Positions 37,045-45,873 of a stretch of 64,000 nt of DNA are shown here, in pieces; within the stretch, counting starts at the first letter, position 1, and each line of letters begins with the position of its first letter. The position numbers were made by a program, and so were the translations under genes. The DNA is from Nocardia vinacea. Lineage in GTDB: Bacteria > Actinomycetota > Actinomycetes > Mycobacteriales > Mycobacteriaceae. Under the pieces are notes generated by a model. The model ran no database searches. It worked only from the letters and a program-made list of their open reading frames with translations, and was not told the origin of the DNA. The stretch covers positions 310,001 to 374,000 of the forward strand of contig NZ_CP109149.1 of the NCBI RefSeq assembly GCF_035920345.1. Direction: 5' to 3'.

Positions 37045-37940
37045 CGAATAAACCTGCCCAAGCGACGTTTCCGTCCAGGATCGGCGTCTGGTGGAACAGT
37101 GAACCGTGGCCGATCCGCGAGGCGCAGAACATCGCCCGCGACATCGAGGCGATGGGTTTCGGATCGTTGTTCATGCCCGAGGGCAATGGCAAAGACGCGC
37201 TCGTGGAGTCCGCGGCCTTCCTGGCTGCCACCGACCGGCTGGTCGTCGGCACCGGCATCGCCAACATTCACGTCCGGATACCCACGGCCGCAGAGTCCGG
37301 CGGCCGCCTCCTCAGCGCCCTGTACCCGGGACGGTTCGTCCTCGGTCTGGGCGTCAGTCACGCCCCATTCGTCGATCAGTTGATCGGCGGCGCCTACCGC
37401 AAGCCTCTTGCGACGATGCGCACCTACTTGGAGCGCATGGACGGCTTGCCCGCGGAGATCGAGGCCGGTTCCAAGGCTCTGCGGCTGTTGGCTGCGTTGG
37501 GCCCGAAGATGATCGAGTTGTCCGGCGAGCACGCCGACGGCGCACACCCGTATCTGGTGACACCCGAACACACGAAACTCGCCCGCTCGATTCTCGGCGA
37601 GGACCGATGGGTCGTGCCCGAACAGGCCGTGGCAATCGGTGGGGACACGGACGATCAACTCCGGCGTGCGCACTCGCATCTTGAGTCGTACTCGACGCTA
37701 CCCAATTACCGGAACTCGTGGCTGCGGCTCGGTTTCGACGAGTCCGATGTGGTCGTCGGCGGGTCCGACCGGTTGGCCCGTGCGCTGGTTGGCACCGGCT
37801 CCGCCGGCGACGCCGCCTCGAGGATCACCGCGCACCTCGACGCCGGTGCAGACCACGTCGTGGTGCAGGTCCTGGGCGACACACCCTCGACCGATCCGCG
37901 CGCCGCCTTGCGCGAACTCGCAGCAGCGCTTCAGCTCTGA
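37041..37940 (+). CDS. LLM-class F420-dependent oxidoreductase
   Basis: A 299-residue luciferase-like TIM barrel of the F420-dependent actinobacterial type (TIGR03620-like). It has SRIGVWWNSEPWPIREAQ, then MGFGSLFMPEGNGKD, VVGTGIANIHVRIP and LGLGVSHAPFVDQLIGG, and AAALGPKM-type segment LLAALGPKMIELSGEHADGA. GTG 37041 has AAGGAG upstream. It likely uses F420H2 or F420 on a carbonyl or alcohol. A fragment of a close homologue lies at 20939. No other intact gene shares its direction nearby. Confidence 0.85.
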   Translation: MTNKPAQATFPSRIGVWWNSEPWPIREAQNIARDIEAMGFGSLFMPEGNGKDALVESAAFLAATDRLVVGTGIANIHVRIPTAAESGGRLLSALYPGRFVLGLGVSHAPFVDQLIGGAYRKPLATMRTYLERMDGLPAEIEAGSKALRLLAALGPKMIELSGEHADGAHPYLVTPEHTKLARSILGEDRWVVPEQAVAIGGDTDDQLRRAHSHLESYSTLPNYRNSWLRLGFDESDVVVGGSDRLARALVGTGSAGDAASRITAHLDAGADHVVVQVLGDTPSTDPRAALRELAAALQL

Positions 37941-38188
37941 CAGCCGGAGCGCACGGTTCCGACGGCGTGTGCCCCACTCGGTTTCCAGCCGGGTCAGGAG
38001 GGTGCGCGCCGTGCGCGGGGTCGAGGTGGCGCGCACCGCGGGGACTGTCTGGGCGAACGTCGGCCCACGGAGCGGCGCCGACGAGATCGGCCGGAGTGAT
38101 GCCCATCTGGTCCGGGGAGCAGCCGTGCCGCGGCGAACTGCGGTGTCGGCCGTAGCCCACTTACGAAGCCCGGCTCGGTCGGATCGAG

Positions 38189-39238
38189 CTACTCCGGGGA
38201 CCTGCTGTCCGGTCTGTAGTGAGAGGCCTCACGGTACGCAGACGGCGGTATCCCCCTCCACCGCTTGAAGGCGATGGTGAAGCTGGCTGCGTCTTTGTAG
38301 CCCAGCGTCCGGGATATCCGCGATACGGAATGATCGGAATTCGAGAGCAGATCGCAGGCAAGGTCGCACAAGATCTTGTCTCGCAGCTCGGCGAAGTCGT
38401 GGCCTGCGAGTTCGAGCTTGCGCTGCAGGGTGCGTGGCGAGACCTGCAGCGCGGCGGCCACATTCGCGAGTTTGCGGTTGAGCGCCGGCGCGGCCCTGAT
38501 GGCTTTGGCGACGGTGTCGGGCCAGTCGCCGGTCGCCCTGAACGAGTCGAGAACTTCGGTGTCCGCTTTGACCCATGCCGCATGCTGGAATGCGTTCCCG
38601 AAAGGGAGTTCCTCTGTCGATATCACGGGATCCCACCACAGCCGCAGCGTCTCGGAGCCACAGACGACAATGTCGCTGGAGACGTAGGTCAACGCTTCGG
38701 GCGAGACTTCCGGCAACGGGAAATCGATACGCGTGAACGGGAATCGGCCGCCGTACAGCCACTCGAACGAACGGCTGACGACATAGAGGTCGCGATAAGC
38801 GCTGAAAGGGATCAGCTCTTTCGGGGTGTCGGGGTAGGCGAACTGGACGCCCGTCACCGTGCCTTCGGATGTTCGAAGTGGCCCGATCTCGAGAAGTCCG
38901 GGCGAGTAGTCGACCGCGCTAGCGGCCTCTACCCAAGCCGCAATGGTCGGCGCGGTCGCGAGAGCCATTCCGCGGGCGCCGACCGTGGCAGTGGTGTAGG
39001 CACGCGCGGCGCGTAGCCAAAGATCGACGCGATCTCTCGTCAGCGCGATGAACTCGAGTTGAAAGGCCAGCTCCTTCTTCGCGGGAATGGTGCCGCCTGG
39101 GCGGTGCACCGCGTCGGGGTCGATTTCAGCGTTGGCGAGTGCCGTTCGCCAGTCGAGACCCGCGTCTTCTAGAAGCCGGCGCAGCGCGTGGACACTGAAG
39201 TTCGCGACACGCAGGTTTTGATACGAGTTCAGCTTCAC
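38189..39238 (-). CDS. AraC-family regulator
   Basis: A 349-residue regulator with an N-terminal arabinose-binding-like domain (PF12625 type; VHALRRLLEDAGLDWRTAL at the start) and a C-terminal HTH_18 (LANVAAALQVSPRTLQRKLE, then SVSRISRTLGYKDAASFTIA, FKRWRGIPPSAYR). GTG 39238 follows GAGGAGG. It is divergent from the LLM-cupin-lyase-SDR-reductase-RibBA operon beginning at 39761, 522 bp away, and is the likely activator of it. Relatives (OruR/ArgR-like and mycobacterial VirS-like) respond to small acids or fatty acids. Confidence 0.88.
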   Translation of the reverse strand: MKLNSYQNLRVANFSVHALRRLLEDAGLDWRTALANAEIDPDAVHRPGGTIPAKKELAFQLEFIALTRDRVDLWLRAARAYTTATVGARGMALATAPTIAAWVEAASAVDYSPGLLEIGPLRTSEGTVTGVQFAYPDTPKELIPFSAYRDLYVVSRSFEWLYGGRFPFTRIDFPLPEVSPEALTYVSSDIVVCGSETLRLWWDPVISTEELPFGNAFQHAAWVKADTEVLDSFRATGDWPDTVAKAIRAAPALNRKLANVAAALQVSPRTLQRKLELAGHDFAELRDKILCDLACDLLSNSDHSVSRISRTLGYKDAASFTIAFKRWRGIPPSAYREASHYRPDSRSPE

Positions 39239-39760
39239 TGCTGCCTCCTCGAGCCGGCGAAGTACGACGGATCGGGATGCACCGTCCTGCGAGGCATCTC
39301 TCTCCTCTCCATCGAGGTGACGGGCGGCCGGATATGAGCGCTGTGGCGGCTGAAGCCCGGTAGCACCACAAGTCCCGCCAGTAGCTTTGCATCCTGCGCC
39401 ATCAGGTCGCGGCGGGAGGCACTTGACGTACTTTCCGGCCTTGTTGGCGTCGAATGTCATGCCATACCGGTCCGCACCCCTCTTAACCTGGCCGTAGCGA
39501 ATGTGAGCAAGGCCACCGGCGCACTGGTACCGAGGAACATAAGCGAGGATCCCAGGCTACGGGCCTGTGCGTCTGAACCACCATCGCATGATCGGCTACG
39601 ACCGATAGGCGAAGGATGCGCCGCCACCGATGGAGCGAGGAGCAATCGGGGCACTTTGCTGACTTTCAGCCCACTATCGCGACTGTGAATGCGGCTCGCG
39701 CAAATTGACATAGCGCAGGTGCTTTTCCGCACCCAAACCACGAGGATCGGGAGAAATTCG
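39239..39760. other. Divergent promoter region of the LLM-RibBA operon
   Basis: This 522-bp gap holds no recognisable gene. It should contain the promoters of the AraC gene and of the operon from 39761. The stretch just before 39761 becomes AT-richer. The 23-bp island operator is absent here, so this operon appears to be under separate control. Confidence 0.5.
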
Positions 39761-40966
39761 ATGAGTGCCCCTGAACTGGTCAAGAGCGACATTGCCCGGG
39801 AATTTGTCGCCGACCATACCGTTGAACGCGACGAACGGGCCATGGTCGACGGGCCGAACAAATTCAAATTCGCGATTTTCGGAGCAAATGTATCAACCGG
39901 CCAGGGCGGTCTGACGCTCGCCGAGAACACAATCAAGCTCGGCAATTGGGACGAGGTTCGTGGCCTTGCCGAAAAGGCGGACAGGTACGGCGTCGAGGGG
40001 TTCATCCCGATCGCTCGGTGGCAGGGATTGTCCGGTCCGGACCGGCCCTGGGGGAGGCAGCACGAGACTTTCACCTGGGCGGCAGGCTTGGCGGCGGCGA
40101 CGCGCAACATTCAGATTTTCGCCACCTGTCACGTCCCGTTCGTGCATCCGCTCATGGCGGCAAAGATGAGCGCGACGATCGATCACATCAGCGGCGGCCG
40201 AATGGGTTTGAACGCCGTTGCTGGCTATCACCAGCCGGAGTACAAGATGTTCGGTCTCGAACTCCCGGAGCACGACAAGCGCTATGAGCTGGCCGAAGAG
40301 TGGATGACGATCGTCGAGCGACTCTGGTCCGATGAGGGTGACGAATACGAGTTCGACTTCAAGGGCGACTTCTTCACACTGGAGGGTGCGCAGGCATACC
40401 CCAAGCCCGTGCAATCGCCGGGCCCGATGGTGATGAGTGCGGGCGCAAGTCCAGCGGGACAGAAATTCGCGTTCAAACACGCCAACATTCTGTTCATCGC
40501 GATCGCCGACGTGGACAGTAGTAAAGCGGTCGCCCAGAAGGTTCGCGCCAACGCCGACGAGGCAGGTAGGCCGGATCTCGGCCTGTGGGCGGGTGTCCAC
40601 ATCATATGTAAGGACACCGAGAAAGAAGCGCAGGACTACGTGAAGTACATCGTTGATGAAAAAGGCGACTGGGAAAGCGCCGTGCGCTACCAGCAAATCA
40701 TCGCATCGGGTGACGCCCGCAGTATGCGCTGGGACGACTACAAGCGGGATGAAGACTTCAAGAAGGACGAATCTGTCCGTACCTTCCTGAGGGCTGGCCT
40801 TGTTCCGCTGGTAGGTACGCCCGAGATGATTGTCGAGGGCCTCCAGAAGTTGTCGGACGCAGGCATCGCGGGCGTCTGCACCGGGCTGGTCGACTACGAC
40901 GAAGGCCTGGATCGCCTGAACGAGCAGATCTTCCCGCTGATGCGCAGCGCCGGGCTTCGTGCCTGA
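39761..40966 (+). CDS. FMN-dependent LLM-class monooxygenase (RutA-like)
   Basis: A 401-residue luciferase-like monooxygenase. It has GLAEKADRYGVEGFIPIARW, HETFTWAAGLAAATRNIQIF, ATCHVPFVHPLMAAKM, ATIDHISGGRMGLNAVAGYH and FKGDFFTLEGAQAYPKP. These are marks of the FMNH2-dependent RutA/SsuD/DszA group, and it carries a 35-residue N-terminal extension. GGGAGA precedes ATG 39761. A flavin reductase (43709) and RibBA (44285) share its operon, supporting use of free FMNH2 with O2 to oxygenate a small organic substrate. It might be a type II Baeyer-Villiger enzyme, a ring-opening oxygenase or a C-S/C-N cleaving enzyme; sequence alone does not decide. Confidence 0.88.
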   Translation: MSAPELVKSDIAREFVADHTVERDERAMVDGPNKFKFAIFGANVSTGQGGLTLAENTIKLGNWDEVRGLAEKADRYGVEGFIPIARWQGLSGPDRPWGRQHETFTWAAGLAAATRNIQIFATCHVPFVHPLMAAKMSATIDHISGGRMGLNAVAGYHQPEYKMFGLELPEHDKRYELAEEWMTIVERLWSDEGDEYEFDFKGDFFTLEGAQAYPKPVQSPGPMVMSAGASPAGQKFAFKHANILFIAIADVDSSKAVAQKVRANADEAGRPDLGLWAGVHIICKDTEKEAQDYVKYIVDEKGDWESAVRYQQIIASGDARSMRWDDYKRDEDFKKDESVRTFLRAGLVPLVGTPEMIVEGLQKLSDAGIAGVCTGLVDYDEGLDRLNEQIFPLMRSAGLRA

Positions 40967-41049
40967 CACCGGACGCCATGCTGTGCAGCCGTCGTCGCGG
41001 TGATCGGAAGCACGGCCCGAACCGATCCTTTACAAAGGAGTGAAGGTAC

Positions 41050-41574
41050 ATGACTTTTCCGGACCCGAAAAAATTCCGCCTGGTCGTTGCGGGAACCACC
41101 GACTCGGGTGAGGCGGATTTTCTAGAGGCGGGCGGCCCAGCGATAATCAATATGCCGGGCATCGCCGACGGCGCATTTTACTGGGCGGTCGAGGGTGGCC
41201 ACAGCAGAGAGAATATCGGCGGCCCTCCCAGCCGCGTCCAATTGGCGGGCCCGAATGGTTCCACTTTTGGCGTGAGCAGTTTCCCGGCGCGTTCGGCCGG
41301 AAATGAACTGGATCCTGAACAGCTCGATCCCAGTATGGCCGGCACCGGCGACGGCGGCGATCCCAATATGCACGCGAGCGACACCATCGATTACGAGGTC
41401 GTGATCTCCGGAAAAGTGGATCTCGAACTTCCTGGCGGGAAGGTGCGAACTCTTGTTCCGGGCGATCTGCTTGTTCTGGCCGGCGTTCCCCATGCCTGGA
41501 AAAACCCGTACGACGAGGACTGTGTCTACATCGTTGTGACTATCGGCTACAACCACGGACTGTCCGCGCCGTAG
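41050..41574 (+). CDS. Cupin-domain protein
   Basis: A 174-residue protein with a C-terminal cupin_2 barrel: MHASDTIDYEVVISGKVDLE gives the first metal-binding motif and LVLAGVPHAWKNPYDEDC the second. The first 80 residues form an extra beta domain (DFLEAGGPAIINMPG). AAAGGAG precedes ATG 41050. Similar cupins act as small dioxygenases, decarboxylases, isomerases or binding proteins. In this operon it may act on the product of the LLM oxygenase. The reaction is not known. Confidence 0.82.
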   Translation: MTFPDPKKFRLVVAGTTDSGEADFLEAGGPAIINMPGIADGAFYWAVEGGHSRENIGGPPSRVQLAGPNGSTFGVSSFPARSAGNELDPEQLDPSMAGTGDGGDPNMHASDTIDYEVVISGKVDLELPGGKVRTLVPGDLLVLAGVPHAWKNPYDEDCVYIVVTIGYNHGLSAP

Positions 41575-41625
41575 CTGCCTGAACTCGAGAATTCACACCG
41601 GACTATTGGAAATAAAGGAGTAATC

Positions 41626-42576
41626 ATGGGTCTGAGTTCGCCCGGTGCAGCGCTGCGCGAAATATTCCAGCGCCCCGAAACCGTTGTCATACCGTTCGGT
41701 TCCCTGCCGATCCACGCTCAAATGTCCCAGCACGCCGGTTTCGAGGCGTTCGAGCTTTCGGGCGGGATGTCGGCGTGGTGGGCCGAGGGTGCTTCCGATG
41801 TCGGCTGGCTGACCTTGACCGAGGTGGTGGCGCATGCGAAGCGGGTCGCGCGCAGCGTCGACATCCCCGTGTACTGCGACGCCGATACCGGTTTCGGTGC
41901 CCCCATCAACGTCCAGCGCACGGTCGAGGAGTTCATCGATGCCGGTGTTGCCGGCATTCACATCGAGGATCAGCGCGAGCCCAAGAAGTCCGGTGGGACG
42001 ACCGGAATCGAACTGGTATCGGACGCGGAGGCGATCGGACGGCTGAACGCGGCAGTCGACGCTCGTGACCGCTTGGATGCCGACTTCGTGATCGTCGCGC
42101 GCACGGACGGCTTCGGTGCCGCCGGTGGAAGTGTCGATGAGGCCATTCGCCGTGCCCAGCTCTACCGTGCCGAGACCGGTGTCGATGCCATCTTCTTCGA
42201 GGGATTCCACACGTGGGAGCAGGCGGAGCTGGCGCTGAAGGAGACGCCCGGGCCGAGCTACGTGATGGGTGCCGATCTCATCGGACGACGGCCACTCGCC
42301 GAGTTGACCGCAGTTGGTCAGGCGATCGAGGCCGTGCCGTTCGTGCTGCCCGGCGTCCACGAGGTGTGGCGCTTGCTTCTGGATATCAAGGAAGCGGGCG
42401 ACGCCACTCCCTTCGCGGCATATGTGGAGAAGATGAACGAAGCGAAGGGAACTGCTTACGACTTCGGTTGGGGCGCTCGGCTCGGTCGGCCTTCGGCAGA
42501 GTATGTGCGCGGCACGGAGGAAAAGTACCTGCTGGCTGAAGCGCAACGCGATTACGTCAATACCCCCAATGCCTAG
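41626..42576 (+). CDS. Isocitrate lyase/PEP mutase-superfamily protein
   Basis: A 316-residue TIM-barrel of the ICL/PEPM superfamily. Metal-binding Asp residues are in YCDADTGFG (D85, D87), Glu in IHIEDQ (E114). The mobile catalytic loop reads EPKKSGGTTG (118-127), where 2-methylisocitrate or isocitrate lyases have K-K/R-C-G-H: the Cys is Ser and the His is Gly. It therefore may cleave or form a C-C bond by another route, or hydrolyse an oxo acid. AAAGGAG precedes ATG 41626. The operon context suggests it splits a 2-hydroxy or 2-oxo acid generated by the oxygenase. Confidence 0.85.
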   Translation: MGLSSPGAALREIFQRPETVVIPFGSLPIHAQMSQHAGFEAFELSGGMSAWWAEGASDVGWLTLTEVVAHAKRVARSVDIPVYCDADTGFGAPINVQRTVEEFIDAGVAGIHIEDQREPKKSGGTTGIELVSDAEAIGRLNAAVDARDRLDADFVIVARTDGFGAAGGSVDEAIRRAQLYRAETGVDAIFFEGFHTWEQAELALKETPGPSYVMGADLIGRRPLAELTAVGQAIEAVPFVLPGVHEVWRLLLDIKEAGDATPFAAYVEKMNEAKGTAYDFGWGARLGRPSAEYVRGTEEKYLLAEAQRDYVNTPNA

Positions 42577-42638
42577 CGTCGCGTATCAGTACGCAAACGG
42601 CTGAGCAGTTGTCCGCAAATCGAAAAAAGGTACATAAA

Positions 42639-43580
42639 ATGACTGGGCAGAGCGAACTCGACTTCGGTGGACGAGTTGCGATTGTAACCGGAGCAGGTCA
42701 AGGAATGGGCCGCGAGCACGCCATTATGCTCGCATCCCGTGGCGCGCGGGTCGTGGTCAACGACATCGCCACAACCCGGGCCGAGGAGACGGTAAATTCG
42801 ATTATCGGAGCCGGCGGGACAGCGGTACGTGATAGCCACGACATTGTCACCGAGTCGGCGGATCTGGTGCAGACGGCGATCGAGAACTTCGGGCGCCTGG
42901 ACATCGTCGTCAACAATGCCGGGATCAACGCTTACGGCCGTTTCTGGGAGATGGACAGTGACGTGTGGTGGCGCGTCTTCGATACCAGCTTCCGGGGTGT
43001 GGTCGAGGTCGCCCGCCACGCCATGCCACACCTCATCGAGTCGGGTAGCGGACGTCTGATCAATATCTCTTCGAACGGTTTGATGGGCCTGCCCAACGAC
43101 ACGTCCTACGGCGCTGCCAAAGCTGCGATTTGGGGCCTCGGCAATTCCCTGGTGGCAGAGGCCCGCGAGGTCGGTGTCCAAGTAACCACGCTGCTGCCCG
43201 TCGCTTGGACACCGATGACCGAAGATGCGTTCGGCAACAGCAACGAGGTCATTCAGAAGCTCATGCGCGAACAGTTTCCCGCGAATGCCGTCGCGGCATT
43301 TGTCACGTGGCTTGCCCATCAGGACACGACCGTTCACGGTGAGTCCTTCGAAGTGGGCGGCGTGGGGGCCGCCAGGACCGTCTTCACCGCCATGCCGCGG
43401 ACCAAGGTCGCCGAGCCCGCGCCGGAAGCCTGGGCGGACAACGCCACAAACCTGATGCAGGACGGCGATCTCACTCCGCTGTTCAACGCAAGTGAATCGC
43501 TCCGAGCGCAAATGGTTTTCCTGGCGCCGGAGATGGCGAACGAGATCCCCGCGGACGCGGCGGATGTGTCCAGCAATTAG
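42639..43580 (+). CDS. SDR with C-terminal extension
   Basis: A 313-residue SDR: VTGAGQGMGREHAIMLASRG, VNDIATT for NAD, VVNNAGINAYGRF, NISSNGLMGLPN and SYGAAKAAI for Tyr/Lys. The N-terminal pattern resembles peroxisomal multifunctional enzyme type hydroxyacyl-CoA dehydrogenases, and an extra 60 residues follow the core (VFTAMPRTKVAEPAPEAWAD). It is the fourth gene of the LLM-RibBA operon. It would oxidise or reduce a hydroxy intermediate; the partner is unclear. Confidence 0.85.
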   Translation: MTGQSELDFGGRVAIVTGAGQGMGREHAIMLASRGARVVVNDIATTRAEETVNSIIGAGGTAVRDSHDIVTESADLVQTAIENFGRLDIVVNNAGINAYGRFWEMDSDVWWRVFDTSFRGVVEVARHAMPHLIESGSGRLINISSNGLMGLPNDTSYGAAKAAIWGLGNSLVAEAREVGVQVTTLLPVAWTPMTEDAFGNSNEVIQKLMREQFPANAVAAFVTWLAHQDTTVHGESFEVGGVGAARTVFTAMPRTKVAEPAPEAWADNATNLMQDGDLTPLFNASESLRAQMVFLAPEMANEIPADAADVSSN

Positions 43581-43598
43581 GTAGTCGGCGGGGCAATA

Positions 43599-43638
43599 CC
43601 CCTGGTTCGAAGCACATCGGCGTGCTTCGAACCAGGGG
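43599..43638 (+). terminator. 17-bp perfect hairpin inside the LLM-RibBA operon
   Basis: CCCCTGGTTCGAAGCAC (43599-43615) pairs with GTGCTTCGAACCAGGGG (43622-43638) around a 6-nt loop. It lies in the only large gap (128 bp) of the operon, after the SDR stop at 43580. It may end transcription in part, stabilise the upstream message, or allow the reductase and RibBA genes separate expression. The TTCGAA in the stem resembles a tRNA T-arm but no tRNA folds here. Confidence 0.6.
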
Positions 43639-43708
43639 CCTCGAGGCTCTGCGGAGCCACGGGGCAGACAGTGGGGCCGCTCCTTGCCTCGCGAAAGGAA
43701 CAGAACTG

Positions 43709-44233
43709 ATGACGCAGACCAAGGTGCGTGTATTCGGCGGCGATCCGGCGGTCGTGCGAAAAGCGTTTGCCCAATTCCCTTCGGGTGTGGCCGTTCTCGC
43801 GGCCGATATCGACGGCGGTAAGCACGCGCTGGTCGCATCGTCGTTCATGGTCGGAGTATCACTCGAACCGTGTCTCGGCGCGGTCGCGGTGCAGAAAACG
43901 TCGGAGACATGGCCGCTGATCAAGGATGCCGACTCGCTCGGAGTGTCGATCTTGGGCAAGGGCCAGAGCGATGTGACCCGCAAGCTGGCAAGTAAGGATC
44001 GCGCTGCGCGGTTCGAGCAGGTTGCGATCGAGGTAGGCGACCGAGGCGCCATTTTCATCGAGGGCGCGTCGTTGTGGTTGGAGTGCTCGATCCACGAGGT
44101 TTCCGAGGCAGGCGACCACTGGATGGCATTGCTCGAGGTGAACAAGCTCGGCGTCGGTGACAACGAGCCGCTCATTTGGCACGGCGCAAAGTTCCGTGAG
44201 CTCGTCGACGCTCGGTCTATCGACGTCGAGTAG
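43709..44233 (+). CDS. NAD(P)H:flavin reductase (HpaC/RutF-like)
   Basis: A 174-residue flavin reductase of the split-barrel FMN-binding group: RKAFAQFPSGVAVLAADIDG, VASSFMVGVSLEPCLGAVAV and TSETWPLIKDADSLGVSILG are the flavin-binding marks of small-component reductases. AAAGGA precedes ATG 43709. It should reduce FMN or FAD with NAD(P)H and hand it to the LLM monooxygenase at 39761. It also sits next to RibBA, which supports a shared flavin purpose. Confidence 0.9.
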   Translation: MTQTKVRVFGGDPAVVRKAFAQFPSGVAVLAADIDGGKHALVASSFMVGVSLEPCLGAVAVQKTSETWPLIKDADSLGVSILGKGQSDVTRKLASKDRAARFEQVAIEVGDRGAIFIEGASLWLECSIHEVSEAGDHWMALLEVNKLGVGDNEPLIWHGAKFRELVDARSIDVE

Positions 44234-44284
44234 GCGAGACCACCGGGCGGACCGGACGCGGAACGAGAGTATGGAGCAGATGAC

Positions 44285-45661
44285 GTGACGAGATTCGACG
44301 GTATCGAGCGTGCGGTCGCCGATATCGCCGCGGGCAAACCCGTGGTGGTGGTCGATGACGAGGATCGTGAGAACGAGGGCGATCTGATCTTCGCCGCTGA
44401 GAAAGCGACACCCGAACTTGTGGCGTTCATGGTTCGCCACACATCCGGATATCTGTGTGTGCCGATGGCCGGCGATGACTGCGACCGCCTCGGCCTGCCC
44501 CCGATGTATGCCATCAACCAGGACAAACACGGTACCGCGTATACGGTCACGGTCGATGCGCGCGAGGGAATCGGAACCGGGATCTCCGCAACCGACCGAG
44601 CCGCGACCATGCGCCTGCTCGCCGACCCCACCACTGGCGCCGGCGACTTCACCCGGCCTGGCCACGTAGTGCCCGTGCGCGCTCGAGAAGGGGGTGTACT
44701 GCGCCGTCCTGGCCACACGGAAGCCGCTGTCGATCTGGCCCGGATGGCTGATCTGCGGCCGGCGGGCGTCATCTGCGAGATCGTGAGTCAGAAGGAGCCC
44801 GGCGCGATGGCCCGCACCGACGAGCTCCGGGCCTTCGCCGACGACCACGGACTTGCGCTCATCTCGATCGCCGACCTCATCGCATGGCGCCGCAAGCACG
44901 AGAAGCTCGTGGTGCGCGTCGCTGACGCGCGTATTCCGACTGCTCACGGCCCGTTCCGGGCGGTGGGTTACCGAAGTATGTACGACGACGTCGAGCATGT
45001 CGCCTTGGTCTGCGGAGACCTCGCCTGCCCGGACCGCGAAGTAAGTGACGTGCTTGTCCGAGTCCATTCGGAATGTCTCACGGGTGACGTGTTCGGGTCG
45101 TTGCGCTGCGACTGTGGTCCTCAACTCGACGCCGCACTCGAGATGGTCGCGCGGGAAGGCCGAGGGGTTGTGCTGTATATGCGCGGCCACGAGGGCCGCG
45201 GGATCGGACTACTGCACAAGTTGCAGGCCTACCAGCTGCAGGACGCAGGAGCCGATACCGTCGACGCGAACCTGCAACTCGGGTTGCCTGCCGATTCCCG
45301 CGACTACGGCATCGGTGCGCAGATTCTCGTCGACCTGGGAATTTCGTCTATGCGGTTGCTGACGAACAATCCGGACAAGCGCGCCGGGCTCGAGGGTTAC
45401 GGCCTCCACGTCACCAAGCGTGTGCCGATGCCGTTACGCGCCAACGCCGAGAACCTTACCTACCTGCGGACCAAACGCGACCGCATGGGCCACGAGCTGA
45501 TCGGCCTCGACGACTACGAATCCGCGCACCGCGCTCCCACACCGTTGCACCGTCATGCAGAACCCGTTCCCCCCGTCGGCCCGGCGAGCCATAACGGCCA
45601 ACGTCCGACTTTATCGAAGCCATACAGCGCCGTGGCAACGACGACGGAGCGTATCTGGTGA
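44285..45661 (+). CDS. ribBA: RibBA: DHBP synthase / GTP cyclohydrolase II
   Basis: A 458-residue bifunctional riboflavin-pathway enzyme. The N-terminal DHBP synthase half has [20 protein letters not shown] and [10 protein letters not shown]; the C-terminal GTP cyclohydrolase II half has [20 protein letters not shown] for zinc, [11 protein letters not shown] and [14 protein letters not shown]. Both halves look complete. It makes the two precursors of riboflavin from ribulose-5-phosphate and GTP. A 45-residue Pro/His-rich tail extends past the usual end. GTG 44285 has GGAG upstream. It is last in the LLM operon, so it probably boosts FMN supply for the oxygenase rather than serving housekeeping needs. 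Confidence 0.93.
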   Translation: MTRFDGIERAVADIAAGKPVVVVDDEDRENEGDLIFAAEKATPELVAFMVRHTSGYLCVPMAGDDCDRLGLPPMYAINQDKHGTAYTVTVDAREGIGTGISATDRAATMRLLADPTTGAGDFTRPGHVVPVRAREGGVLRRPGHTEAAVDLARMADLRPAGVICEIVSQKEPGAMARTDELRAFADDHGLALISIADLIAWRRKHEKLVVRVADARIPTAHGPFRAVGYRSMYDDVEHVALVCGDLACPDREVSDVLVRVHSECLTGDVFGSLRCDCGPQLDAALEMVAREGRGVVLYMRGHEGRGIGLLHKLQAYQLQDAGADTVDANLQLGLPADSRDYGIGAQILVDLGISSMRLLTNNPDKRAGLEGYGLHVTKRVPMPLRANAENLTYLRTKRDRMGHELIGLDDYESAHRAPTPLHRHAEPVPPVGPASHNGQRPTLSKPYSAVATTTERIW

Positions 45662-45705
45662 TTGCGCCGAAGGGACATCGAAGCGAGGGCGTTGCCTACT
45701 TCTTA

Positions 45706-45728
45706 TTTTGGACAAATTATGTCAGTAT
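45706..45728 (+). promoter_or_regulatory. Island operator, copy 5
   Basis: TTTTGGACAAATTA then TGTCAGTAT; half-sites GGACA and TGTCA with a 5-bp spacer (GACA...TGTC is perfectly symmetric). It lies 146 bp before the crotonase start at 45874. Confidence 0.8.
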
Positions 45729-45873
45729 GACTGGGGTCACGTCTCTGGGATGGCTCTGCTGGAATGGCCGGCTTTCGCCGGGATGGTCCCGTGGCGACGC
45801 ATCGCGTTCGTGTGGTCCGGCGTGGCGCCCGGTCGAGGTCGTTGTTGTTCGACGTTGTAAGGAGTGACTGGCG

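Noticed and set aside
39457..40110. 217-residue minus-strand frame
   Set aside because: Mostly antisense of the LLM monooxygenase gene and its leader; no motif.
43599..43638. Possible tRNA because of GGTTCGAA
   Set aside because: The sequence is a simple perfect hairpin; no acceptor, D or anticodon arms can be formed.
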